Assembly: GCF_014194695.1 (NCBI RefSeq) | Contig: NZ_JACIAH010000005.1 | Span: 62,001 to 126,000, forward strand | Source of the DNA: Rhizobium sp. BK399 | GTDB lineage: Bacteria > Pseudomonadota > Alphaproteobacteria > Rhizobiales > Rhizobiaceae | Direction of reading: 5' to 3' | DNA length: 64,000 bases | Part shown: one piece after another, positions 37,401 to 45,476 of the stretch | How positions within the stretch are numbered: the stretch's first letter is position 1 | How the letters are laid out: every line of letters begins with the position of its first letter | The notes under the pieces: generated by a model | Databases searched by the model: none | What the model was told of the DNA's origin: nothing | The model's input: only the letters and a program-made list of their open reading frames with translations | Translations under genes and position numbers: made by a program

Positions 37401-40400
37401 CGTCTTTCCGATACGCTCGACGAGAAGGCCATGGCGCTCGCGATCTCCTTCAGCGAAAGCCAGAGCCGCTTTGACGACGCGCTGGAAGCGCGCACCAATG
37501 CGTTGCTCGACACAGTGGCTGGCGCAGAATCTCGCGTTGCCGGCGCCCTCGTGGACAAGTCCGACGCAATTCGGAGCGCTTACACCGAGAGCCAGGAACG
37601 CCTCGAGCGTTCGCTGAGCGATCACGCAGCGACGCTGGCCGGCACGCTTTCGACCGGCGGAGACCGTATCGAGCAACTCACCGGCAGCGCCGCCAGCCGC
37701 ATCGAATACAGCTTGAGCGATGCGCATCAGCGACTAGAGACACTGCACGGCAGCGCCGCATCCCGGATCGAAGGAGGCCTTGCCGCCGCCCACGATCGCT
37801 TCGAGGCTCTGACCGGCAATGCCGCGACGCGCATTGAAGGGGGCTTGGAATCGGCCCATGAGCGCATTCGTTCGACGCTCGCTGATCGCGAGCAGGCGAT
37901 CAATCTGGCGCTCAGCGATGCGCACAGCCGCATCAGTGACACGCTCTCCGATCAGGCGACGACGATTGGCGCATCGATCGCGACCAGTGTCGGCATGCTG
38001 GAAATGTCGCTGGAAGACCATGAGGTCTCGCTTCGCCAGACGATCGACAACAGCGCCCGGGCGCTCGAAGATCGGCTGCGCGACAGCACGGGCCACATTG
38101 CCGGTCGGTTCCAGGAGTCCGCTAGCGAGATCTCGCGGTCGGCGGAAACCTTCTCTTCGCAGCTCGACCAGTCCATCGAGGGCATGACCGGCCGCTTTGC
38201 GGAAACGGGCTCTCGTGTCGAAGCCGGCCTTGCCGCTCTCGAGAATCGCATTCGTGACGGCGTCGGCGGTGTCGCCGAGCAGGTCGATGCTGCTGGCGGT
38301 CGCCTGTCCGACACATTGTCCGACGGTATCTCCCGCCTCGGAACGCTTGGCGAAGAAGCAACCGACCGGATTGCGGCGGCGCTCAACGACAGCGCCGCAA
38401 AGTTTGCCGAAACGCTTGATGGCCGCACCGCCAACCTCACGACGGAAATCGACAGCCGCACGGCCAATCTGACCTCCGGCATAGACAGCCGCGCGGCAAG
38501 CATCGGCGAGGCAATGGAACGTGGCAGTGCGCGCATCGAAGAACGCCTGTCGACCATGGACCGAGCCCTGACGGTCGGCCTGGATGCGGTCAACCGCACA
38601 ATTGAAGGCAAGGCCGCCGGCCTTGCTGCGTCGCTGCGCAGCGCGGTCGCTGAAACGACACAGGGAATGGATGACGAAGCCGCCCGCGCCGCCGAAAACC
38701 TCGGCCGCACGGGGCAGCAGTTTGCCGAAAGCCTTGAAGGCAAAAGCAACGAGTTCAGCCGCGCAATCGAGGAACGCTCCGAACAGATCGTCGGTCGGGT
38801 CTCGGAAGCCCAGAACCGCCTCGCCGGCCAGGCAGCGGCCGTCGCTCAAACCTTCTCGGAAGCTGGCAACGCAATCATCAAGAAAGTCGCGGAAGCCGAG
38901 ACCTTGGTCAGTGGCCAGGTTGGTGCCATTTCCCGCGCTCTCGGCGACGCACAAGCGACCTTCGAAAACCATGGCGCCGGCATCCGTACGACGATTTCCG
39001 ACGCAAGCGAGGGAATCGCCTCGACTATGGCTGAAGTGGAACGCGCCCTGGAAGCGCGTGGGAACGCGATCCGCTCAAGCCTGGAAGATCGCACACGCGA
39101 AATCGACTCGACGTTGACGGACGTCGAAAAGGCGCTCGATGCACGCGGCAGCGCCATCCGCACGACACTGGACGACCGCACGCGCGAACTCAACTCGATG
39201 CTTGCCGGCCGCTCCACCGAGCTGTCGCGCATCCTCGACGAGACCGCACGCCCACTGATCGACCGTTACGCTGAGGCTGGCAAGGACGCCGCCGCTCGCA
39301 TCACTGCGGCAACCGAACGGAGCACCGAGCGCCTTCGCAGCGAAAACGAAGCCTTGATCAACGCGATTGCCGCACGCACCGAGAGTGCGTCTTCCGCCGT
39401 CGATGCGATGGAAAGCAGCCTGCTTACCAACGTCAACCAGCTGATCGAGCGCCTGTCGGACAACAGTTCCGCCATGGGCCAGATGATGAGCCGTGCGACC
39501 GAGAATCTGGCCGCGGTCGATGGCCGCCTCGGCGATACGACCTCGCGCTTCACCGAGTCCGCATCGAAGGCCGCTGAGATGGTGTCCGCATCGACGCGTC
39601 TGCTCGAGGGCAAGGTCGATCGTCTCTCCGATATCTCCGGCCAGACGCTTGCCCAGGTCGGTGGGATCATCGGTCGCTTCGACGAGCATTCGAAGGTCCT
39701 CAGCCAGGCATCCGGGCTGCTTGCGGCGGCTCAATCGAATCTCGTCTCGACCCTCGAGGATCGCGAAACCGCGCTGCAGAACCTTTCTGTTGGTCTCGTC
39801 CAGCGCTCGGAGGAAATCGAAAAGACGATGCGCTCTCTGGGTGGCATGGTCGAATCCGCCTTTGACCGCGCCGAGCAGCGCTCCAACCAGGTCAGCGGGA
39901 CGCTGCGTGAAAGCGTGCAGTCTTCGTTCTCCGACATAGGCCGCGTTCTCTCTGAAACCGAAAAGCGTGCGGAGGAAGCAGCCGCGACCATGCGCGCAGC
40001 CCTCGAAAAGGCCGGAGAGGAAGCCAACGCAACGATCGATGGCGCATTCGGCAACGCCGAGCGCCGCTCCGGCGAGCTTTCCAACCGCCTGCGCGGTGGC
40101 CTGACGGCATCGCTCTCGGAAGTCGAGCGGATGCTTGGCGAAGCCGGTCGCCAGTCCGACGGTGCGGCCCAGCAGATGCGCGAATCGCTTCGCGAAGCAG
40201 TCGACGAGGCTGTGGCCCGCTTCTCCGGTGCTACCGAGGAAATTCGCCGCTCCGCCGGCGATATCCGCAAGGAACTCGATATGACCCGCAGCGAGTTGAA
40301 GCGCGGTGCATTCGACCTTCCCGAGGAAGCCAAGGAGAGCGCCGCCGCAATGCGCCGAGCCGTGGCCGAGCAGATCAAGGCGCTGCAGGATATCTCCCAC

Positions 40401-41162
40401 ATCGTTGGTCGTTCGACCCAGCAACTGGAGATTTCCGAGCCTGCGCCGCGTGCCATTCCGCAGCCGCAACCTCAGCCTGCCCCGCGTCCGGCCCAGCCCG
40501 CTGTTGCCCAGCAGGCACCCCAACCGGCTCCTCCGGCGGTCCCGGCTCCGACTCCTGCCGTGACACCCTCGCCGATCGAAAACTTCGGTCTACGCGGCTC
40601 GCTGACACCGCCGGCGCCTGCCACTACAACACCGCAGCGGGCACCTGTGGCCGCACCGGCTCCGGCCTCCCCGGCAACCGGCGGCTGGATCAGCGACCTC
40701 CTGCGCGGAGCCTCGCGTGAAGAGGCCGCCGAGGAGGCTCCAGCGCGGCAACCGGCACCGCGCGCAGAGACACCCGCTCCGGCGCCGGCCCGCACGTCCG
40801 ACAGCCGCAACCCACGCCACGTCGTCGAATCCTTGAATTCGCTTTCCGTGGATATCGCCCGCGCGATCGATCATGACGCATCGGTCGATCTGTGGCGTCG
40901 CTATCAGCGTGGCGAGCGTGATGTATTCACCCGCCGGCTTTATACGCTCAAGGGCCAGCAGACCTTCGACGAGATCAAGCGCAAGTACGATCGCGAGCCG
41001 GAATTCCGCACCGCCGTCGATCGCTATATCGCTGACTTCGAGAAGCTGCTTGCCGATGTCTCCCGTGGCGATCGCGACAAGACGATCACGCAGTCCTATC
41101 TGACCTCGGACACCGGCAAGGTCTATACGATGCTCGCCCACGCAGCCGGACGGCTGAAGTAA
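34497..41162 (+). CDS. rgsE: Giant growth pole ring protein (GPR/RgsE homologue)
   Basis: A 2221-residue membrane-anchored coiled-coil protein. Residues 1-105 are disordered and charged; two membrane segments lie at ~111-129 and ~145-170. Residues ~175-1960 are almost continuous helix with nested repeats: seven 44-mers (710-1017), three 22-mers (1061-1126), and 11-mers such as RTANLTTEIDS/RTANLTSGIDS. A Pro/Ala-rich linker (~1975-2100) leads to a conserved C-terminal domain (about 2105-2221, with DLWRRYQRGERDVFTRRLYTL). Size, topology, apolipoprotein-like repeats and C-terminal domain match the Agrobacterium growth pole ring protein and Sinorhizobium RgsE, which organise unipolar growth. Identification is from remembered family features, not a search. 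Confidence 0.85.
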   Translation: MANNKYNESIEDKAFKALDEALQIDFGEDDTLSRNGKTDAPEAKLSETPSARNQQNQTDAKRARAASTPRQPEQPSRAPSFAANDANRISPASLLKSLENGSSRSAMRNATLVSLLWIVGGLGLMALLYSPQIWQIRSIADLLGLPGVIAGFIGIIVPVLLFYAFAVMMARAQDMRNAARSMAEVALRLSEPETVASERIMTVGQAVRREVSAMNEGIERTIARASELETLVHSEVNALERSYADNELRVRGLVHELGSEREAIVNHAERIRTSISGVHDQLKEDLSLATEEIAVRLATSGEAFASMIDTRAAAITEKSESAIQSLGTLLAAKTDSLLQTLTSSGFALTNEFDTRLDSLTSSLSEHGDQILRQFETRASTMDSNAEKLNAALNDRARQLNEILIARTREINESLTGGERTISTTLDDVLSKLNSALDEKGSSFRQSLQSSVDDTIMDLDLRSGFFDERLQATVAQLSTSFDERVAEFANAFDKRAGSLDTKLMESLNRINETMTGGSESLNGILSSSIDRLGASLTDQSFALATALATSQEVMESSLAGKVSEVTEAIHTHTTGMTSALSHATSEISLALASGTSELHNNLSARATEFRDTLLSTTSDLSSAVSAGTEQITSAFGRADDLNTMISRRAADITQALDSAHERIDGVMANRGGALTTALADSQERFESTLASRSEAIINAVAGSHERLAETLDDKAMTLAISLDESQNRFEDTIAKRADSIAASMASGHERFADTLDEKAMTLAISLNEGQSRLADTLSHHIETVANQLAGGHDKLSEVLDDKAMSLAISLNEGQSRLADTLSHHVEKVANQLTGSHEKLSDVLDDKAMALAISLNEGQSRLADALGHHVETISNQIAGGHEKLTEALDDRAMALAISLNESQTRLEDTLGHHADAISHSLTGGHDRITEALDDRVMALAVSLNEGHSRIEDALGRRVDTIANSIATVQDRLSDTLDEKAMALAISFSESQSRFDDALEARTNALLDTVAGAESRVAGALVDKSDAIRSAYTESQERLERSLSDHAATLAGTLSTGGDRIEQLTGSAASRIEYSLSDAHQRLETLHGSAASRIEGGLAAAHDRFEALTGNAATRIEGGLESAHERIRSTLADREQAINLALSDAHSRISDTLSDQATTIGASIATSVGMLEMSLEDHEVSLRQTIDNSARALEDRLRDSTGHIAGRFQESASEISRSAETFSSQLDQSIEGMTGRFAETGSRVEAGLAALENRIRDGVGGVAEQVDAAGGRLSDTLSDGISRLGTLGEEATDRIAAALNDSAAKFAETLDGRTANLTTEIDSRTANLTSGIDSRAASIGEAMERGSARIEERLSTMDRALTVGLDAVNRTIEGKAAGLAASLRSAVAETTQGMDDEAARAAENLGRTGQQFAESLEGKSNEFSRAIEERSEQIVGRVSEAQNRLAGQAAAVAQTFSEAGNAIIKKVAEAETLVSGQVGAISRALGDAQATFENHGAGIRTTISDASEGIASTMAEVERALEARGNAIRSSLEDRTREIDSTLTDVEKALDARGSAIRTTLDDRTRELNSMLAGRSTELSRILDETARPLIDRYAEAGKDAAARITAATERSTERLRSENEALINAIAARTESASSAVDAMESSLLTNVNQLIERLSDNSSAMGQMMSRATENLAAVDGRLGDTTSRFTESASKAAEMVSASTRLLEGKVDRLSDISGQTLAQVGGIIGRFDEHSKVLSQASGLLAAAQSNLVSTLEDRETALQNLSVGLVQRSEEIEKTMRSLGGMVESAFDRAEQRSNQVSGTLRESVQSSFSDIGRVLSETEKRAEEAAATMRAALEKAGEEANATIDGAFGNAERRSGELSNRLRGGLTASLSEVERMLGEAGRQSDGAAQQMRESLREAVDEAVARFSGATEEIRRSAGDIRKELDMTRSELKRGAFDLPEEAKESAAAMRRAVAEQIKALQDISHIVGRSTQQLEISEPAPRAIPQPQPQPAPRPAQPAVAQQAPQPAPPAVPAPTPAVTPSPIENFGLRGSLTPPAPATTTPQRAPVAAPAPASPATGGWISDLLRGASREEAAEEAPARQPAPRAETPAPAPARTSDSRNPRHVVESLNSLSVDIARAIDHDASVDLWRRYQRGERDVFTRRLYTLKGQQTFDEIKRKYDREPEFRTAVDRYIADFEKLLADVSRGDRDKTITQSYLTSDTGKVYTMLAHAAGRLK
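36624..37547 (+). repeat. Seven tandem 132-bp (44-residue) repeats inside the growth-pole-ring gene
   Basis: Each unit begins L-D-(D/E)-(K/R)-x-M-x-L-A-(I/V)-S and is exactly 44 codons: starts at 36624, 36756, 36888, 37020, 37152, 37284 and 37416. Units 2-5 are the most alike (NEGQSRLAD core); 1, 6 and 7 are diverged. 44 residues equals four 11-mers or two apolipoprotein-type 22-mers. Confidence 0.92.
37677..37874 (+). repeat. Three tandem 66-bp (22-residue) repeats inside the growth-pole-ring gene
   Basis: Three successive 22-codon units of pattern L-(T/H)-G-(S/N)-A-A-(S/T)-R-I-E-x2-L-x2-A-H-(Q/D/E)-R, residues 1061-1126. This is the half-period of the 44-mer array just upstream. Confidence 0.88.
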
Positions 41163-41176
41163 GCGCTCGGAAATCA

Positions 41177-41204
41177 AAAATGGCCGCCTTTCGGCGGCCA
41201 TTTG
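41177..41204. terminator. Terminator after the growth-pole-ring gene (bidirectional)
   Basis: Perfect 11-bp stem AAATGGCCGCC/GGCGGCCATTT with loop TTTC and T-tracts on both sides. It lies between the giant gene and the convergent Mla operon. Confidence 0.8.
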
Positions 41205-41341
41205 CATTTCCGGAAGTTGCCCTTGCAAAGATTCGGCTAAGACCTTCTTTAGACTTCAGGCCAAGCCGCACACGTCCGTCTATTTGTCGCGGCTACGCCT
41301 CCATGGGCCTGCGGCGCTTGCCGTCCGCGCCCACGCAAGAA

Positions 41342-41950
41342 TCAGATCGACTGCAGCGTCCACGCGACGATCTCAGCGGCTACGGCCGAGAATGCACCAT
41401 CAAGGCCCTTCACCAGGCCATCGTTGGAGCCACCGGCAGGCACGACCTGTCTGAACACCTTCTGAGTGCGTACGGTACCGTTGCGATCATTCAATATCTT
41501 CGCTGAGATCTCGACAACCGCGCGGCTGCCACTGGTGGTGTCGATCTCAAAGGACCGGATATCCGTCACGAGCTGGTAGTCGATAGCCAGCCCCTGGCCC
41601 GGTACACCGACGCCACCGACCTTGCCCGAGTTCTCATAGGCCTCGACCAGCTTCGCTTGAACAATGCGCGGCAGCTTGTCGCCCCATTGCGCCTTGGAAA
41701 GATACTGTATTTGCGAGGGAGCGACCCGAACGACGATCTGCTCGCTGTCGATCGCCTTCAGTGCAGTCGGCTGCTGCACCAGGATTTGCCGGCCTTTCGC
41801 CGCTGGTCCACTGCCGGTCACCGAACCGGATAGATCGTAGGTGTCGTTCTTTGCAGAGGTTCCGCAGCCGGCAAGGCCTGCCAATAGCGGCAGCGCGATC
41901 GCGGTTGTCGATAGCCACGAACGACGCTGAACCAGATCCGATACGGCCAT
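41342..41950 (-). CDS. Mla-type ABC transport auxiliary lipoprotein (PqiC/MlaC-position)
   Basis: A 202-residue lipoprotein, with lipobox LAGCG near residue 29 after a hydrophobic signal. The body matches the ABC_trans_aux (PqiC-like) fold: YDLSG, VQQPTALKAIDSEQIVVR, and a C-terminal helix. It is last in the mlaE-mlaF-mlaD operon, 22 bp after the MCE gene. It probably sits at the outer membrane or in the periplasm as a partner of the MCE protein. AGGGGAGCG precedes the ATG. Confidence 0.85.
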   Translation of the reverse strand: MAVSDLVQRRSWLSTTAIALPLLAGLAGCGTSAKNDTYDLSGSVTGSGPAAKGRQILVQQPTALKAIDSEQIVVRVAPSQIQYLSKAQWGDKLPRIVQAKLVEAYENSGKVGGVGVPGQGLAIDYQLVTDIRSFEIDTTSGSRAVVEISAKILNDRNGTVRTQKVFRQVVPAGGSNDGLVKGLDGAFSAVAAEIVAWTLQSI

Positions 41951-41972
41951 ATGCGCTCCCCTAATGTCCCTT

Positions 41973-43343
41973 TTAACGCCGCGTCCGGCCGTCATATTGC
42001 TTTACAGTATCGCCGCCGAAGATCAGCCGCTGCGGATTGCGGTCGAAGTCACTGATCGCATTGCTAAGGTTTTGTACGGTGGAGCGTGTGTCGTTGATCA
42101 GCGACTGCATATCTCGCAGTCCACCGCTGGAAAATTTCTGCAGATTGTCGGCGATCGGGCCAATGCGAGAATTGAGGTTGTCGGCCACCTTCTTGAAGGA
42201 GGTAAGCGTGTCACGCGCTTGCGCAAAAAGCGACTGCGTGTTGTCGGTCCCGAGCAGCGCATCCAGCTTGACTAGAATGCCGTCGACGCGCGTGGACGCC
42301 GAGTTCAGCTTGTTCGCCATTTGCGACACGTTCTGGATTGTCTGATCGATGTCCTTCTGTCGCGCAGCAACCGTGTTCGCGACGTCCTTGATCGAGGCGA
42401 CAGCGGTGCGCGCATCCTTGGTCGCCTGCGAGATGTCGTCGACGGACCCTTTGACCTTGGCCGGATCGATCTGTGCTACAAGCGTATCCACCCGGTCGAG
42501 TGTCGCCTGTGCCTTCTTGCCGAGGTCGTTGTAGGTCGTTGCTGTCTCCTGGAACTTCTGGATCGCTCCCTTGAAGTTGCCAGATGCATCCGCGACGTCG
42601 CGGCTAACTTTCTCGGCATTGCTGAGAATGGTATCGATCTTCTTCGCGTCGACGGCCTTCACAAGTGCCTCGATTGCCTCAAGCGTCGAGTCGACGCGAC
42701 CAGAAACCTTGCGAATGGTATCGGAGAGCTGCCCGACACTTTGCAGGAACGAGTCGATGTTGCCGGAGTTCTTGGCCAAGGCGTCGGAGAACGTCTCGGC
42801 GTTCTGCAGCGTTTTGGTCAGTGGTCCGCGCGCGTCTTTCACAAACCCCTGAACCTGCCCGATGGCATCGTTGGCGCGGTCCAGAATCTTATCCGCTGTC
42901 GCCAGCAGATTCGTGACACTCGATTGATCCGCCACGATCACCGCTCGCTTGCCGCTATCGATCGATTGCTGAAGGATGTTTTTTTCGCCGATCTTGCCGC
43001 CCGAGAGTTCGATATAGGCCGCACCCGTCAAGCCCTGGATTTCCAGGATGGCTTTTGTCGATGGATAGATCGGCGCGTCGACTCGCACCTCGGTGAAGGC
43101 GAGTGAGAAGCTCGGATCATCGGCGTCGATCGATAGCGACTTGACCGAGCCGACCTGAATGCCGTTGAACCGCACCGGCGAGCCGACGCTCAAACCGTTC
43201 GCGGAGCCCGGAATGCGGACGATCAGCTCCGCCGTCGGACCGCCACGCCCGTATTCGGCCATCCAATACACGAAACCGAACGCCGCTGCGATAACGAGCA
43301 CCGTGAAGAAGCCGACAATCGTGTAGTTCGCTTTTGTTTCCAT
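41973..43343 (-). CDS. mlaD: MCE-domain (MlaD-type) phospholipid transport protein
   Basis: A 456-residue protein with one N-terminal membrane segment (about 8-28), then a single MCE domain (~35-120: GSANGLSVGSPVRFNGIQVGSVKSL and GLTGAAYIELSGG). A very long helical tail (~150-440) of heptad-like sequence follows. E. coli MlaD is about 180 residues, so this is the long-tailed form that could span the periplasm as a helical tube, as PqiB/LetB-like proteins do. It lies in the Mla operon. Confidence 0.9.
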   Translation of the reverse strand: METKANYTIVGFFTVLVIAAAFGFVYWMAEYGRGGPTAELIVRIPGSANGLSVGSPVRFNGIQVGSVKSLSIDADDPSFSLAFTEVRVDAPIYPSTKAILEIQGLTGAAYIELSGGKIGEKNILQQSIDSGKRAVIVADQSSVTNLLATADKILDRANDAIGQVQGFVKDARGPLTKTLQNAETFSDALAKNSGNIDSFLQSVGQLSDTIRKVSGRVDSTLEAIEALVKAVDAKKIDTILSNAEKVSRDVADASGNFKGAIQKFQETATTYNDLGKKAQATLDRVDTLVAQIDPAKVKGSVDDISQATKDARTAVASIKDVANTVAARQKDIDQTIQNVSQMANKLNSASTRVDGILVKLDALLGTDNTQSLFAQARDTLTSFKKVADNLNSRIGPIADNLQKFSSGGLRDMQSLINDTRSTVQNLSNAISDFDRNPQRLIFGGDTVKQYDGRTRR

Positions 43344-43352
43344 CGTATCCGC

Positions 43353-44204
43353 TCACTTCCCGCGGCTATCTTGCGCCAGGCTGTTCTCGCCGGCGTGGCC
43401 ACTCTGCGGCACGATCGAACGCGCCCGCTTGCCCTTGAAATAGGCCTGAACCCACGGATCGTCGTAGGCCAGCATGTCGTCGATCGTTCCCTCGACCAGT
43501 ACCCGCTTCTTGCCAAGCACAGCAATGCGATCACAGACCGAGAAGAGACTGTCGAGATCGTGGGTGACCATGTAGACGGTCAGCCCGAGCGTGTCCCTAA
43601 GTCTCGCTATAAGCTCGTCGAATTCCGCGGCACCGATCGGGTCGAGCCCTGACGTGGGCTCGTCGAGGAACACCAGTTCGGGGTCGAGCGCCAAGGCGCG
43701 CGCAAGCGCCGCACGTTTAATCATGCCGCCCGAAAGCTCCGACGGGTATTTGTCGGCAGCATCCGCCGCGAGCCCAACCAGTCGAATCTTCAATTTTGCC
43801 AGTTCGTCCATCAGCGACTGCGGCAGGTCCAGATACTCGCGCATCGGCACCTGGATGTTCTCCTTCACGGTCAACGACGAAAACAATGCTCCCTGCTGAA
43901 AGAGCACGCCGAGCCGCATATCGAGTGCATTGCGCTGCGGCTCGTCGAGCTCGTCGAAATCCTGGCCGAGAATCTTGATGTTTCCCGAGCGGCGCGGCAG
44001 CAGCCGAAGCACGGTCCGCATCAGCACCGACTTGCCCGTCCCCGAGGCGCCGACAAAGCCAAGAATTTCGCCGCGATAGATATCGAGGTTCAGATTGTCG
44101 AGAACGACCTTGGACCCGAAAGCGACCGTCACGCCGCGCGCCGACAGCACGACATCCCGTCCTTCATTGTTCCCGGTCTGTGTAGGCTGTCCGTCCACGT
44201 ACAA
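43353..44204 (-). CDS. mlaF: Mla-type ABC transporter ATP-binding protein
   Basis: A 283-residue ATPase with Walker A GASGTGKS, Q-loop LFQQGALFSSLTV, signature LSGGM (with KRAALARAL), and Walker B FLDEPTSGLDP. This gives the MlaF pattern of inner-membrane lipid transporters. It lies 3 bp after mlaE and 9 bp before mlaD. The extra 25 residues at each end are low-complexity. Confidence 0.93.
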   Translation of the reverse strand: MYVDGQPTQTGNNEGRDVVLSARGVTVAFGSKVVLDNLNLDIYRGEILGFVGASGTGKSVLMRTVLRLLPRRSGNIKILGQDFDELDEPQRNALDMRLGVLFQQGALFSSLTVKENIQVPMREYLDLPQSLMDELAKLKIRLVGLAADAADKYPSELSGGMIKRAALARALALDPELVFLDEPTSGLDPIGAAEFDELIARLRDTLGLTVYMVTHDLDSLFSVCDRIAVLGKKRVLVEGTIDDMLAYDDPWVQAYFKGKRARSIVPQSGHAGENSLAQDSRGK

Positions 44205-44207
44205 TCC

Positions 44208-45377
44208 TTAGAAATTGATGGCCGCATAGAACATGGCAAAAAGCCCGTCCATGAGGATAACGACGAAAATCGCCTTCACGACCGCAGCGGTCACGTGCTG
44301 TCCAAGCGACTCGGCGCTGCCGCCTACTTTTAAGCCTTCAACCGCCGCGACGATACCGATAACCAGCGCCATGAACGGCGCCTTGATCATCCCGGACAGG
44401 ACCGTCGACAGCGTAATCGCTTCATGCAGGCGCGAGATGAAGTTCGCGAAGGTGATGCCGGAGTACGCCCAGGCGACGACGGCTGCACCGGCGAGCGAAG
44501 CAAAGTTCGCAATCACGGTCAGCAGCGGCAACGCCACAGTCAGGGCAACCAGTCGCGGAAAAATGAGAACGCCGACGGGATTGAGCCCCATCACCTTCAG
44601 CGCATCAACCTCCTCGCGCATCTTCATCGAGCCGATTTCGGCGGTAATGGCGCTACCGGAACGGCCGGCGATCATGATTGCCGTCAGAAGCACGCCGATT
44701 TCGCGAAGCTGCAGAATGCCAACCAGATCGACGACGAAGACTTCGGCGCCGAAGTAGCGGAGCTGAAAGGCGCCCTGCTGTGCGATGATCGCGCCGATCA
44801 GGAACGACATCAGCAATATGATCGGCACCGCGCGTACGCCCATATGGTCGATCTGGTTGACGATCGACGCTGGCGAAACGCCGCTACCCCGCCCGAATTT
44901 CATTTGGGCGCCGCGGACAGCGGAGCCGAGAATGTACATCGCGGCCGCGAGATTGTTCCAGATATCGAAGGTGATCTTGCCGATCGGCGCGAAGATTCGT
45001 TCCGCCAAGCCTGGACGTCGTTGCGGCTCCTGGTCGAGCTGCGGCGGCTCTTCGGAAAACTCCGCGATCATTTCGTCGATATGTTCGTTGCTGCCTTCGA
45101 AGCGCACGGTACCGCCCGCACCCTCAACTTGCTTCTTCAGCCGGCAGAGCAGCCAGACACCCGCCGTGTCGATATCGGTCACGCCCGACAGATCGAGGGT
45201 CACTTCGCCAGATCGAGCGGCGGTAAGCTTCTCGAAGTCACGCAACACGAGATGCAGGTTCGCGCTCCGCCAGTTCCCCTCGATATGAACGAGCTGGCCC
45301 GATCCATGGGTTTGGTCGTCCACATGCAGTGACGCGGCGTTACGGGTTTCGGACTTCAAAACGCTTGTGTCTTTCAA
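44208..45377 (-). CDS. mlaE: MlaE-type permease with N-terminal STAS domain
   Basis: A 389-residue protein fusing a STAS domain (~25-115, with TLDLSGVTDIDTAGVWLL) to an MlaE permease domain (~130-389, five to six membrane segments; conserved IAQQGAFQLRYFGAEVFV and GRSGSAITAEIGSM). In E. coli the STAS protein MlaB is separate; here it is part of the permease, as in many alphaproteobacteria. The start is a TTG at 45377 with no strong ribosome site, so the exact N-terminus is uncertain. First gene of the operon. Confidence 0.92.
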   Translation of the reverse strand: MKDTSVLKSETRNAASLHVDDQTHGSGQLVHIEGNWRSANLHLVLRDFEKLTAARSGEVTLDLSGVTDIDTAGVWLLCRLKKQVEGAGGTVRFEGSNEHIDEMIAEFSEEPPQLDQEPQRRPGLAERIFAPIGKITFDIWNNLAAAMYILGSAVRGAQMKFGRGSGVSPASIVNQIDHMGVRAVPIILLMSFLIGAIIAQQGAFQLRYFGAEVFVVDLVGILQLREIGVLLTAIMIAGRSGSAITAEIGSMKMREEVDALKVMGLNPVGVLIFPRLVALTVALPLLTVIANFASLAGAAVVAWAYSGITFANFISRLHEAITLSTVLSGMIKAPFMALVIGIVAAVEGLKVGGSAESLGQHVTAAVVKAIFVVILMDGLFAMFYAAINF

Positions 45378-45476
45378 GGCTTACGGCGACATTGCCGACT
45401 CGCGAACTAACGGTTCGCCGCTTCGGATCAATATACCCAAGCCACACCAAATTTCCATGCGCGCAGGATTGCAAAT

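Noticed and set aside
36624..37547. CRISPR array or minisatellite
   Set aside because: The 132-bp periodicity is an exact multiple of three, without spacers, and lies within one continuous coding frame; it is a protein repeat.
39075..40523. Long minus-strand open frame opposite the growth-pole-ring gene
   Set aside because: The repeat-rich coding strand leaves long open antisense frames; composition is shadow-like.
34497..41162. Kinesin-like or chromosome-partition protein annotation
   Set aside because: No motor or ATP-binding motif is present; similarity would come only from coiled-coil composition.
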